A stretch of 64,000 bases of DNA. It comes from Litoditis marina (Eukaryota; Nematoda; Chromadorea; Rhabditida; Rhabditidae). The notes beneath the pieces were generated by a model. It did no database searches. It saw only the letters and a program-made list of their open reading frames with translations, and was not told where the DNA came from. The DNA lies in assembly GCA_964036275.1 (NCBI GenBank), contig OZ038439.1, forward strand, positions 806,001 through 870,000. The letters are read 5' to 3'. The position numbers were made by a program, and so were the translations under genes. Below, piece by piece: positions 1 through 11,238 of this stretch (position 1 is the stretch's first letter; each line of letters starts with the position of its first letter).

Positions 1-160
1 CGCCATAAACGTTTACAAAACAGCCAACTTGCTGCGTGAAGATGAGAAACTAGTTCCTTTTCGTGGATTAGTCACACCATAGTACTATAGTTTAACGGCG
101 TAAAAAAGTATGAACCGGACTCTAACGATATGTGAAGTGTGATCACAATCTTGATTGCAG

Positions 161-1836
161 GAACCCAGTCGCGGCTCCCGCAACGAACTGCTCTCGAAGA
201 ACAAATGGGCGGTGGCCCGGATGGCCGGATTCACCGGGGTCCTTCCGAATACGGTAGATGCCAAGACGCAGAAGGAACGACTCAGAGAGGCAGAGAAGAC
301 GGAAGTGGAGAACATCGCCTACCTTAAGAAGTGAGTTTTTTTATTTTGTTAACTAACAATGTCGGGGAAACTTTGCTTTCGAGAAAAATGTATTTGAAAT
401 TTCAACAGTTTTCCCGTTTAATGTTGTCCTAGTTTCAATGTTCCCAAACTAGTAAGGTTAAGGTGTGACTATTTCTCACAAATTAAACCGTTTTGCGATC
501 GATATCCGTGGAAATTTCAACCAAAAAATAGGCTATCTATGGCAATGTTGACGAAAGAATAAGGAATAGCCCGCTTTCCGAGTTTTTGTGGTTGTTTGAA
601 CAACTTTACTGTAGTATGGCTCCTAACTACTATGTGAATGTGGAATGTTACATTGTAAAGTTGTGGAATGTGGATTCCAAGTGAATTGTATGCAATTTTT
701 GGTGTTAATATCGCATTTGTTGTTTCAGATACGAGCAGTTTGAGCTGGAGCACAAGAAGAAGCGGGAGAAGACGCGAATAGCCGTGCCTCCGCCCTACAT
801 CGCGGTGCGCAGCAAACAGGGTGGCAATGAGATAGTGGTACCGGACATAAAGGTGAGTATATCTTAACATCATTATTTTTTTATTATTTATGTCAAAAGT
901 TCAACAGAATGTATGCAATATACATTATGCGCTCATTTTGGCTTATCTGCCTCGCCGACATATAAAGCCACACCCACAACAAAGTATGATTTTTATCAAA
1001 AACGGTTCAACTACTGTTATTCGAGATTCGAGGCTGTTCCCTATTGGGTGAAGTTAACTGCTTGGCCGGAACAAAAACAAAAGAATAGACTGTTTCTATG
1101 CCAAACTTCAGTTGAGAACATTATGTGATGTATTTTTAACTAATACGGGTATCTCTAACTAACACGGTTATCTTTTTACAGTTTTATCAGAATCATGAAT
1201 GCATACCATTGATGCCCGGCAGCCGGCTAACTTTCAAAGTAACTTCCATAATCACACACCAATAAAGTGTGAGAAAAAGGGAGCCCGGTTTTTATCAAAT
1301 CATATTCGTCAAAATTGATAACGTTTCTTCTACAAATGTCTAAATTTTGTCGAGATCACGTCAAAAGAACAATGCATTTTATAGTTTAGGGATAATACAG
1401 AAGGAAATTAATACAAAGTTTGGATAATAATATTTCACTTCATCACCCTAATGAATAATTATCTCCAATTCAGTCTTTCCCCCGTGTAACCCCACGCGTA
1501 CATAGAAATGTATATGATTTACGGCAAAAATAGGCCTCTTTTGACGAAAAATTCATTTTGAAGTCATTTTTTCCAGAAAAGACAAGAAAAAAGTTTTTTT
1601 AAAAATACATTCTGTTTCAGTCATTTTCCCGCGTTCCTCCGCGTATTCCTTCCGTGTGTGCGGTAACCGGTCGTCCGGCCCGGTACAAGGATCCCCTAAC
1701 CGGTCTACCCTACGCGTCCAAATACGCTTTTCGGGTCATCAGGGACAAGTACCACAAATATCTGAAGACCATCAAAGGAAACGCCGAGGTTGACAGGTTC
1801 CTAGAGCAGTTTGAGGAAAGTTCTAGTAAGGCTTAA
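161..1836 (+). CDS. vps-72: VPS-72 / YL1 family protein, C-terminal part (gene starts before the window)
   Basis: Three exons are supported: 161-330, 729-852 and 1621-1836 (TAA at 1834-1836). The phases agree at both junctions, with donors GTGAGT and acceptors ATTGCAG, GTTTCAG and GTTTCAG. The last exon contains CAVTGRPARYKDPLTGLPY followed by a Y-A-F-x-V-I-R segment, the hallmark of the YL1 C-terminal domain. The first visible exon is basic and helical with an RLREAEKTE-like heptad pattern, as in the middle of YL1. In animals YL1/VPS72 is the H2A.Z-binding subunit of the SRCAP/SWR1 and Tip60 remodelling complexes and acts in the nucleus; that role is carried over from the family. At least one upstream exon encoding the acidic H2A.Z-binding region must lie before base 161, probably outside the window. 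Bases 1-160 look intronic, but a short exon there cannot be excluded. Confidence 0.88.
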
Positions 1837-1920
1837 TCTTTAAACTTTGATCTTCAATGTTTTCGTTTTGGTTAGCTGTTGATCTATCTAGTTCGTGCGC
1901 CATTTAGATCCGACTACTTT

Positions 1921-1926
1921 ATTAAA
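1921..1926 (+). terminator. possible poly(A) signal of vps-72 (ATTAAA)
   Basis: ATTAAA lies 85 bases after the vps-72 stop codon. It is the common variant signal in nematodes and no AATAAA is closer. This is inferred from position only. Confidence 0.4.
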
Positions 1927-2749
1927 GTAGGACCAGTTATACAATGAAATCGCTATGATTTTCATCAGACATACCCGTGTTTCCAGAACTTATTCCAAAA
2001 ACGAACCTTTTATTTGAATTTTACTGACTTTCAATGTAAGTGTATATGGAACATGCTCTCTGACTCTGATCATTTAGCCTCAAAATTTTCCTACCTAATG
2101 TCGATTCTTGCCATTATTATTTGGCTGTTATCATGACTTTACGTTTGTAAATCTGGTTCATTTAAAAAAAGGAAGTTCACATTGGTAACGCCTATAGGTT
2201 TTTGCAAATCATTCACATTGTGTGTATAATTAACTTACGTGTACACATTTTTGTATCTCATTGTGTATTTTTATACAACGCACATTTGTACGTTCATCAA
2301 ATACGTTGTTCCGTATATTATTATAGTGCCAGTCAGTTTATCTGACTACACATGGAATGAATGTTATTTTTTCTTTTTTCGGTCTCCGTTTGTCAAAATC
2401 TGTCGTTTTAGTTGTTCTAGCAACGTAGATAGTAGTTTTTTCTTGAAACGTAGATAGTAGTTTTTATCCACTCGTCTCGTTTCACGTTTGCACGCAACCC
2501 AGTGAGATACAGTGACGGCTTCAACCTAAAAGACCCAAAACCTGACCTTAAAGAAATAGTTGCATACATTGGGAAAGTTGAGCAAATCAGAAGTATCTAT
2601 TCACCAACGGATCACAAATATCAGACATGTACCTCAGACATATCAACACATCTCAAACTGTCCTGCCGAGTCTACAATGCACAATGTACAATGTCAATTC
2701 ACTACTAAAGTTACCTGTACGTAGCCGTCCGAGCTTTTTGACTAGAGTA
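1927..2749. other. AT-rich intergenic stretch, no recognised gene
   Basis: No recognisable exon. A 19-bp direct repeat (AACGTAGATAGTAGTTTTT) occurs twice around 2422-2466. A 68-codon open frame at 2502-2708 (+) has a coding-like composition (KDPKPDLKEIVAYIGKVEQ) but matches no family I know and has no supporting splice or start context. Confidence 0.5.
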
Positions 2750-5379
2750 TGGGGTACGGTACCAATACTCGGATCAAATGCAACAAATGGGGGCGGGAGA
2801 GGGACGGGGAAATGGGGTACGGTACCAAAACTCGGATCAAATGCAAAAAATGGGGGCGGAGGAGGGACGGGGCAATGGGGTACGGTACCAAAACTCGGAT
2901 CAAATGCAACAAATAGGGGCGGGGGAGGGACGGGGCAATGGGGTACGGTACCAAAACTCGGATCAAATGCAACAAATAGGGGCGGGGGAGGGACGGGGCA
3001 ATGGGGTACGGTACCAAAACTCGGATCAAATGCAACAAATGGAGGCGGAGGAGGGACGGGGCAATGGGGTACGGTACCAAAACTCGGATCAAATGCAACA
3101 AATGGGGGCGGGGGAGGGACGGGGCAATGGGGTACGGTACCAAAACTCGGATCAAATGCAACAAATGGGGGCGGGGGAGGGACGGGGCAATGGGGTACGG
3201 TACCAAAACTCGGATCAAATGCAACAAATAGGGGCGGGGGAGGGACGGGGCAATGGGGTACGGTACCAAAACTCGGATCAAATGCAACAAATGGAGGCGG
3301 AGGAGGGACGGGGCAATGGGGTACGGTACCAAAACTCGGATCAAATGCAACAAATGGGGGCGGGGGAGGGACGGGGCAATGGGGTACGGTACCAAAACTA
3401 GGATCAAATGCAACAAATGGGGGCGGGGGAGGGACGGGGCAATGGGGTACGGTACCAAAACTCGGATCAAATGCAACAAATGGGGGCGGGGGAGGGACGG
3501 GGCAATGGGGTACGGTACCAAAAGTCGGATCAAATGCAACAAATGGGGGCGGAGGAGGGACGGGGCAATGGGGTACGGTACCAAAACTCGGATCAAATGC
3601 AACAAATGGGGGCGGGGGAGGGACGGGGCAATGGGGTACGGTACCAAAACTCGGATCAAATGCAACAAATGGGGGCGGGGGAGGGACGGGGCAATGGGGT
3701 ACGGTACCAACACTCGGATCAAATGCAACAAATGGGGGCGGGGGAGGGACGGGGCAATGGGGTACGGTACCAAAACTCGGATCAAATGCAACAAATGGGG
3801 GCGGGGGAGGGACGGGGCAATGGGGTACGGTACCAAAACTCGGATCAAATGCAACAAATGGGGGCGGGGGGGGGGACGGGGCAATGGGGTACGGTACCAA
3901 AACTCGGATCAAATGCAACAAATGGGGGCGGAGGAAGAACGGGGCAATGGGGTACGGTACCAAAACTCGGATCAAATGCAACAAATGGGGGCGGGGGAGG
4001 GACGGGGCAATGGGGTACGGTACCAAAACTCGGATCAAATGCAACAAATGGGGGCGGAGGAGGGACGGGGCAATGGGGTACGGTACCAAAACTCGGATCA
4101 AATGCAACAAATGGGGGCGGGGGAGGGACGGGGCAATGGGGTACGGTACCAAAACTCGGATCAAATGCAACAAATGGGGGCGGGGGAGGGACGGGGCAAT
4201 GGGGTACGGTACCAAAACTCGGGTCAAATGCAACAAATGGGGGCGGGGGAGGGACGGGGCAACGGGGTACGGTACCAAAACTCGGATCAAATGCAACAAA
4301 TGGGGGCGGGGGAGGGACGGGGCAATGGGGTACGGTACCAAAACTCGGATCAAATGCAACAAATGGAGGCGGAGGAGGGACGGGGCAATGGGGTACGGTA
4401 CCAAAACTCGGATCAAATGCAACAAATGGGGGCGGAGGAGGGACGGGGCAATGGGGTACGGTACCAAAACTCGGATCAAATGCAACAAATGGGGACGGGG
4501 GAGGGACGAGGCAATGGGGTACCGTACCAATACTCGGATCAAATGCAACAAATGGGGGTGGGAGAGGGACGGGGAAATGGGGTACGGTACCAATACTCGG
4601 ATCAAATGCAACAAATGGGGGCGGGGGAGGGACGGGGCAATGGGGTACCGTACCAATACTCGGATCAAATGCAACAAATGGAGGCGGAGGAGGGACGGGG
4701 CAATGGGGTACGGTACCAAAACTCGGATCAAATGCAACAAATGGGGGCGGGGGAGGGACGGGGCAATGGGGTACGGTACCAAAACTCGGATCAAATGCAA
4801 CAAATGGGGGCGGAGGAGGGACGTGGCAATGGGGTACGGTACCAAAACTCGGATCAAATGCAACAAATGGAGGCGGAGGAGGGACGGGGCAATGGGGTAC
4901 GGTACCAATACTCGGATCAAATGCAACAAATGGGGACGGGGGAGGGACGGGGAAATGGGGTACGGTACCAAAACTCGGATCAAATGCAACAAATGGGGGC
5001 GGGAGAGGGACGGGGAAATGGGGTACGGTACCAAAACTCGGATCAAATGCAACAAATGGGGGCGGGGGAGGGACGGGGCAATGGGGTACCGTACCAATAC
5101 TCGGATCAAATGCAACAAATGGGGGCGGGAGAGGGACGGGGAAATGGGGTACGGTACCAAAACTCGGATCAAATGCAACAAATGGGGGCGGGGGAGGGAC
5201 GGGGCAATGGGGTACCGTACCAATACTCGGATCAAATGCAACAAATGGGGGCGGGAGAGGGACGGGGAAATGGGGTACGGTACCAAAACTCGGATCAAAT
5301 GCAACAAATGGGGGCGGGGGAGGGACGGGGCAATGGGGTACGGTACCAAAACTCGGGTCAAATGCAACAAATGGGGGCA
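2750..5379. repeat. 63-bp minisatellite, 41 full units plus a partial one
   Basis: The unit begins TGGGGTACGGTACCAAAACT, continues CGGATCAAATGCAACAAAT and ends in a G-rich block. First unit starts at 2750 and the last at 5334: 2584 bases, which is 41 x 63 + 1. The one extra base is a G added in the G-run near 3861-3876. Units differ by a handful of substitutions (GGGGG to GGAGG, AAACTC to ATACTC, CAATGG to AAATGG). The G-rich block reads G5-C-G5-A-G3-AC-G4, a textbook G-quadruplex pattern on the + strand repeated in nearly every unit. Because 63 is divisible by three and the unit lacks stops in several frames, long open frames appear on both strands; these are by-products, not genes. At 4990-5340 two unit types alternate, giving a 126-bp higher-order repeat about three times. 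Confidence 0.97.
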
Positions 5380-6764
5380 GAGTTACAAAATCGCGAGACA
5401 AGAAATTGTATGATGTTCGTTCTTGACTTCTTGACGTTGTCCAACCATCTCCATCACATATCTCCGGAAACTGGAAAACAATGCTATGAGAAATTTTGTG
5501 TGAATTTGTATGGAATGAATATATGACAGGGTGATATGCTGAAGATAGGTCAAAACTTGGAAACATCCCCAATAAATAGATGTTCATACGTTTGGACCTT
5601 CGCATCTCTGAATAGTCAAAGTATGAACTCAGACAAAACAAAATAAAAGTTTTGGATAGTTTCCCGCAAAAGTTCAATGTTCAATGCTAGAGTCAAACCT
5701 AGCCATTCACAAAATACCTTACAAGTACAAAGTACAAGTGAATTGGTACCTGATGTTCAAGATAGGTGAGGTTTGTAGAGATTCGTTGTGCAACTTCGCA
5801 CCCCTTCCCTTCCCTGCCCTTGTTGCCCTTCCCGAAAATGTTGGTCCTGTTTCAAACTCGCGTAGCTGTTCCAGCAAACTGAAATACATTCTCAGGGTAT
5901 TGGAATTCAACATGAACCTAATTCTACTATTCCAGAAACAGGGCTGAGTATTTCATATATATCAGTTAAGAAAACTGTTCACGTTCTCGTCTGCAACTCT
6001 TATGTCAGCAAACGCGTATTTCATATTGGACGGAGGACCAGAACTAAATAACTTGCTTATCGATTGCGGCCATGTAAGAATCCAACTGCAGAATTACGCA
6101 GGCAGCATACCGTTTCACGCTTACGTAAATAGTATGAACGCGGCATAAATGGTTCCATTTCTCATTTGAATCAACCAACGCAGACAGAATAATATACTCG
6201 TTTCCCCCATCGATGTTCTTCTACAGTAATCCATCCAATATTCAGGAGAAGGCCTAGTAAAGAATTCTTTATTCTGGTTTCAAGCTTAGAATTGGTAGAA
6301 GTTAACGTGCAGAAGACACTTTAAATTTTTTGAAAATCCAAAAAAGTCATTATACCAAACTTTCACTGTAGAGGGTTTTAAGTGGGTGCAACGCACTATA
6401 TGCAAATGAAATGTCTTGCAGCGGGTTCGTACCTGAGATGAGCGACCTTGAATATTCGTGGAGAGTGCATCATAGCACTTCTTGAACCCTTCGCTTCCTT
6501 TCGGACGAAAACAACTGGCGTAGCAGTTTGACCAACTGAAATAGATGCAAATGTCCATTAATGCAATTAATCAACATGAATACTTATGGATCTGTTTTAT
6601 ACTGAGAGGAAAATCAACTGTTCTAGAATAATACAACATGTTATAATAGGTTAATCAAATTGTGGAACACTTGTTACCAAACAAATTCCTCGAAGTAGCG
6701 ATAAATACGTAATTTCTGCTGTGTATGAGAATTAATAGATGGTGAGAAAAATTACCAAAAAATG
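5380..6764. other. unique intergenic DNA after the minisatellite
   Basis: No exon, tRNA or clear repeat recognised. The open frames here are short, and those up to 5677 run out of the minisatellite. Confidence 0.4.
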
Positions 6765-6915
6765 TGTACTGTACCTGTGATCCAGTGCTGGGTCTGTTAT
6801 CCGAAACTAATGATCCATGAATGGTTCGAACCGGGACTGTGTGCGCAGCAGTCGGGAAATCTACCACTGCATCACTTCGGCATCGCAGTCTTCAAAGAAC
6901 TCCTGTTGGTACGAT
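6765..6915 (-). mobile_element. tRNA-derived SINE, family A, copy 1
   Basis: Read on the minus strand, 6882-6823 has a tRNA-like promoter: A-box ATGCAGTGGTAGA and B-box GGTTCGAACC about 35 bases apart. The A-box resembles glycine-type tRNAs. The segment does not fold as a full cloverleaf (acceptor arms do not pair), so it is a SINE or tRNA relic rather than a working tRNA. The homology to the copies near 8990 and 9812 continues downstream (a CCTGTGATCCAGTG-like block on the plus strand). Confidence 0.7.
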
Positions 6916-7052
6916 TATTCGCGGGGCCAAATCTGGAAATATATGATCTATGCTTCTAATCGAATTGACAGAAGAATTTCTGGAACGGCGATTTCTTCAT
7001 CTCTAACCTTTATCCAGGTAACCTGAATAGTAGTCCGATGATACATCCAAAT

Positions 7053-7422
7053 TAGGGTTGTTAAAGTCGAACTCGAAACTCGACTCGACTCGAAAATTTT
7101 CGAGTTGAGTCGAACTCGAAACTCGAAATTTTCCAAAACTCGATAACTCGAAAACTCGAAAACTCGAAATTTTCCAAAACTCGACAACTCGAAAACTCGA
7201 AATTTCCCAAAACTCGAAAACTAGAAATTTTGAACGCGAAAACTCGAAATTCAAAATTTCGGACTCGAAAAATGTCTCTTTTGGGTCCAAAAACACTCAA
7301 AACTCGACTCGAAAAAACTCGAAAATTTTCGAGTTGAGTCGAACTCGAAACTCGAAAACTCGAAATTTCCCAAAACTCGAAAACTCGAAAACTCGAAATT
7401 TTGAACTCGATTAACAACCCTA
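7053..7422. mobile_element. hAT-type MITE filled with a CTCGAAA repeat
   Basis: Perfect 12-bp terminal inverted repeats TAGGGTTGTTAA (7053-7064) and TTAACAACCCTA (7411-7422) are flanked by an identical 8-bp direct repeat ATCCAAAT (7045-7052 and 7423-7430). An 8-bp target duplication with a YAGGG-starting TIR is the signature of the hAT superfamily. The 346-bp interior has no transposase; it is made of degenerate 7-10 bp units (CTCGAAA, CTCGAAATTT) and contains AAAATTTTCGAGTTGAGT twice (about 7086 and 7316), so it can also fold back on itself. Being non-autonomous, it would need a hAT transposase supplied elsewhere. Confidence 0.92.
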
Positions 7423-7597
7423 ATCCAAATCGGTTGCGTGAACTTAGTCGTTGATAGAAGCTTTTTGAGAAACAAATACCGTTGAAATCAACGTTTCTCT
7501 GCTGCTTAAATTTAGTTCGGTTTCGATTCCTACTCCAAAATTTCCGCTGTGTATGACAACACAGTACACTTCACATTCACTTATGCTATATAGTTCG

Positions 7598-7772
7598 CAC
7601 ATTTCCCAACTGGACTTGGGCAGCTTGCCAATGAAAGTTCAAAGCAGTTTTTGAACATGTTGAAATACTTCAAAACAATAGAAATTTATGTGAAGGGTTC
7701 TCTCCCTTCGTTACAATTCGTATTCTTCCAAAGTTTTTGGCACGCTGCCAACGAGTCCAGTTGGGAAATGTG
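7598..7772. mobile_element. MITE with 19-bp perfect TIRs
   Basis: CACATTTCCCAACTGGACT at the left end is the exact reverse complement of the right end AGTCCAGTTGGGAAATGTG. A second inner inverted pair (GGCAGCTTGCCAA / TTGGCACGCTGCC) extends the arms. No coding capacity. It shares its arm layout (TGGGA, then GACTTGGCAGC and GCCAA) with the element at 21792-22007. Confidence 0.85.
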
Positions 7773-8374
7773 AGCACTATACCTCGAAGGACAGCATAGT
7801 TTTGCCCATGGAAAACACAAGTCAAAAGGGGAACCTGTAGCGCAGTGCAGATTTGCCTCTTTTTCCGAACCAATTCAAACAGAAATCGTTGGAATTCGAG
7901 CCAGTACTGTGTACAAAATCTATTCTTCACTTCTAGAATCGACTCTGAAAAACAGTACTATGCATTCTTCTATGATTACAGGAAATATAGGAAAAGATGC
8001 AAATCTACGATTTCGCTAATCAATACAACTTCTCTCTTCTGAAACAGCAGAAACGTATTGATACTAAATGTAAGAATTCATCACTGGAATTCATAAAAAA
8101 TAAGAAGAACAAAAACACACTGAAAACCTAGAACCAACCTCTTTCAGCCGTATTGACCAACGTTTTCTCTCCGAATGAAGTTATCTGCCAGCAGTACTTC
8201 TCTGTTCACGTAAAACTTGTGAAACATGAGTGGCGGTGGATGCTCATTGAGTTGACAGGGAAATGTCTGGAACGAAAAAAGTATAAACTAGGACTTGGTA
8301 CGGAATCGCTTTGATAATCTTCTTAAAGGTAATCTGAATAGACGGTTGATATAGTGGTCGCCGACTGAAAGCCG

Positions 8375-8551
8375 GAAGGGTTCTGTATATCTCAATTTTA
8401 GTTGTGTACGGACACATGTCTTCGATTCAGAAGCTTATCAATCACGTATCCTCGTAGCATAGTGGTTAGCGCCCAGCTGCAAACTTTTGCTCGCAGGTTC
8501 GATTCCGGCGAGAGACCAAAACTTATAAATTTGGCATAACCCTCACCAAAT
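8375..8551 (+). mobile_element. tRNA-derived SINE, family B, copy 1
   Basis: The tRNA-like core at 8449-8517 has A-box TAGCATAGTGGTTAGCG and B-box GGTTCGATTCC followed by GGCGAGAGACC. A leader with GTACTGTATATCTC-like and ACACATGTCTTC motifs and a tail AATTTATAAATTTGGC are shared with copies near 26.3 kb and 36.5 kb. The conserved leader and tail outside the tRNA part show that this is a dispersed element and not a lone tRNA pseudogene. Confidence 0.75.
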
Positions 8552-8730
8552 AGTACAATATTTAAGAAGACGTTTTTACCCCGCAGTAATATTCACCTCT
8601 TCGCCAACTCAACAACAACATATTGCTCTATTCTGGAAAGAAATGTTCACAATCAAATCAGGTTCAAGGGTGAAACGTTTTTCTAATGTGTGATTACAGT
8701 TCTATTTGATTCGTTAACTCGAACTTGCTG

Positions 8731-8854
8731 TTAAAGCAGGACGATTATGTGGACCAATCCCGTGTCAACGGTCCTTTAAACTGCAAATGAAAAATGTATT
8801 GCAGTTTAAAGGACTGAAGTGTTGGGATCGAACCACATAATTGTCCTTCTTTAA
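8731..8854. mobile_element. TTAA-ended hairpin MITE, copy 1
   Basis: Ends TTAAAGCAGGACGATTATGT and the reverse complement of TTAAAGAAGGACAATTATGT form TIRs that begin with TTAA, as with piggyBac-type target sites. A second internal hairpin pairs GTCCTTTAAACTGCAA with TTGCAGTTTAAAGGAC. Related copies lie at 19292-19414 and 38125-38239. Confidence 0.85.
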
Positions 8855-8934
8855 CACACAAAATTCAGTTCGTACCCACTCATTCCATATATCTTGAACA
8901 GCTTGGTGCCAGTCATGAAACAAACATAGAACAA

Positions 8935-9065
8935 AAGTATACCTGTGTTCCAGTGTGGATTTGTTTCATGTCGGAATTGGTAGATCGGTGGCTGAGATTC
9001 GAACCAGCCCTGTGAGCGCAACAGGCAGGCCATTTACCACTGCACCACTCTGACTTCAGACTTCA
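8935..9065 (-). mobile_element. tRNA-derived SINE, family A, copy 2
   Basis: Minus strand: A-box GTGCAGTGGTAAA and B-box GGTTCGAATC, core 9056-8990. Same layout as the copies at 6823 and 9812. Confidence 0.7.
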
Positions 9066-9744
9066 GGAACTACACATTAAAATCTGAAAAACTTGCATCT
9101 GCGTTCGAGAATAGGACTTGAGAAATGGAACCTACACCATGTCCCGGTTAAGTTGAGTTGTTTTGATTAAATTGGTACAACTCAGGAAACACGAAGAGCA
9201 AAAACAATCATAAAATTAAAGTAATTCTCACGCAAAAATATTTAATTGCTATCAATCATTTCTTTCTACTATAAATACTAATTTTTTTGTATCCTTCTCA
9301 TCTAAAATATTAAGTAATCAAAATCTCGTTTCTGAACGAAAGAAAATATGAACGAAAAAACCACATCTTTGACCCCAAAACTAACCTCTTTCAGCCGTAT
9401 AGACGAGCTTTTCGAATTCGAACGAAACCTCCTGCCCGCCCGTCTGTTTACGCAGAACTTGTGAAGCATGAACGAAAACAATGTCTGAAACGGCAACGTT
9501 TCCCACAATCATTTGCTTTGGTAACCAACCTTTTGTAACTTTAACCAGGTTACCTTGATAGTGGTTGATAATCAAAAAGTTTACCGATAATTAGGTTACT
9601 AGTGAAATTGGCAGTGTGGAAATCATTGGTTCTTCATGGTGGAGAAGGTGGAAAAATCAGAAGCGTTTTCAAATAAAAATACTCAATTACTAGCGAAAAT
9701 CAATATCAACATCTTTGTCAATTATGAAAAACACCGCGAAAAAT

Positions 9745-9905
9745 GTGTACCTGTAACCTGTAACCAATGTCGCTTTGTCTGTTCTTCGTAACAAATTGGA
9801 ACACAGTCCATGGCTGAGATTCGAACCAGTGTCGTGCGTGCAGCAGGCTGGTCATCTACCACTGCACCACTACGGCTTCAGTGTCTTCTGGAAACTTCTG
9901 CTAGT
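9745..9905 (-). mobile_element. tRNA-derived SINE, family A, copy 3
   Basis: Minus strand core 9876-9812 with GCCGTAGTGGTGCAGTGGTA and B-box GGTTCGAATC. It is the best-preserved copy. It sits within the duplicated array, between blocks A and C. Confidence 0.7.
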
Positions 9906-10968
9906 ACATTGCGTAACTCGTGGGATCAAATCTGAGAACATTGTGACAACCGTAATTTGAATTACTCTGGCAAAAATAACAAAAGAATACGGAAAAATGG
10001 TTGCAAAAAGATGGAAACTCACTTTACATCTCGTCGGCAGCAGTGAACTCAGAGTAACACTTCAAAAGGATGCAACTTCCATGCCATTGTGCAAGCTTAC
10101 AAACTCTGTAAAAATCAGAATAAATGAGTTTGGGTGTGTATACAACAAGCTTCTCAACAAAACAACATTACTTCGAACAAGCATCAAGACACCCGCTTAC
10201 CACTAAAATATGAATATGACACGATTGAAATTTTTCTCGTCAATCTAGAAAAACAAACAAACGATCCTATTGATTCATTTATTCTGTATTTGTGATTTTC
10301 TCTCGAAGAAAGCAAATCAAACTAAAAGACTAACGCAATATGGTCACAATTTGTACTCACCACATCGCTGTTTGTCCATTCTTTCCACCAATGATAGTCC
10401 AATTTGATTCAGATTGCCGATATGGTTTGAGACAAGGGTAGAGGACATGGCCTATTAACCAATAACCCGACCAAAGGTATGGAACGGGTGGTGTCTTATC
10501 CCGAGTCCCACCCCGTAAAATGGGACAATGTCCCATAGTACAGGGCCCATACCCCAGAGCAGTACGGTCTTCGGGCGAGGGTTCCCCTACCGTCGCAAAC
10601 TCTGGTGCAATCCGTCACATTTCAAACTCCCAGGTGGTACGATTGAGAGAAGAGAGACGTCGGAGAACAACCTAAAAGAATTAAATCGTATTAAGTCAAA
10701 ACAAATAATGGAATAGACACCTGGAATCATTTTCGGACTTCAAATAGAATGACAAGTTTAATAATGACGAGAAAGTGGAGCGTAAAAACATGGAACTGAA
10801 CGATTCTTATGCAAAGTACAAAGTAACTATCGACATGACTTCACTACAGCTAGTATATTCACCGTACTCTTTCTATCCTCCTCTTCTGTCTTTAGTACTA
10901 GTAATGCAAAGTTAGAACAACTTTTCATTTCGCACGTAAAATTAGCTTGAAAGATTTTGATAATAAAT

Positions 10969-11195
10969 CGCGCGCAGCGCGAAGCGCTGTGCGAGATTTG
11001 TCTTTGGTCCGGCTAATGCGCGCCTCCGTTTTTTTAGTTTACCCTCAAAAAGGCCCAAACGTGCAAATCAAGACTTTTTATGATTTGTTGATTTTTCATG
11101 GCATATGTACAAGCTATGTTCAAAATTTGAACAAAATTGATTAAGTTTGAGCCGAGTTATGACGTTATGCGCTCCATGCAGACCGCCAACTTCCG

Positions 11196-11238
<43 letters not shown>

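Noticed and set aside
2750..5379. CRISPR array
   Set aside because: Units are contiguous with no unique spacers, in a nematode genome.
2627..5526. Very long open frames (up to 928 codons) on both strands
   Set aside because: They arise from the 63-bp repeat, which is a multiple of three and lacks stops in several frames; open on both strands at once, frame broken by a 1-base insertion, no splice or start context.
7003..7417. Phe/Ser/Arg-rich minus-strand frames
   Set aside because: Translations of the CTCGAAA repeat inside the hAT MITE.
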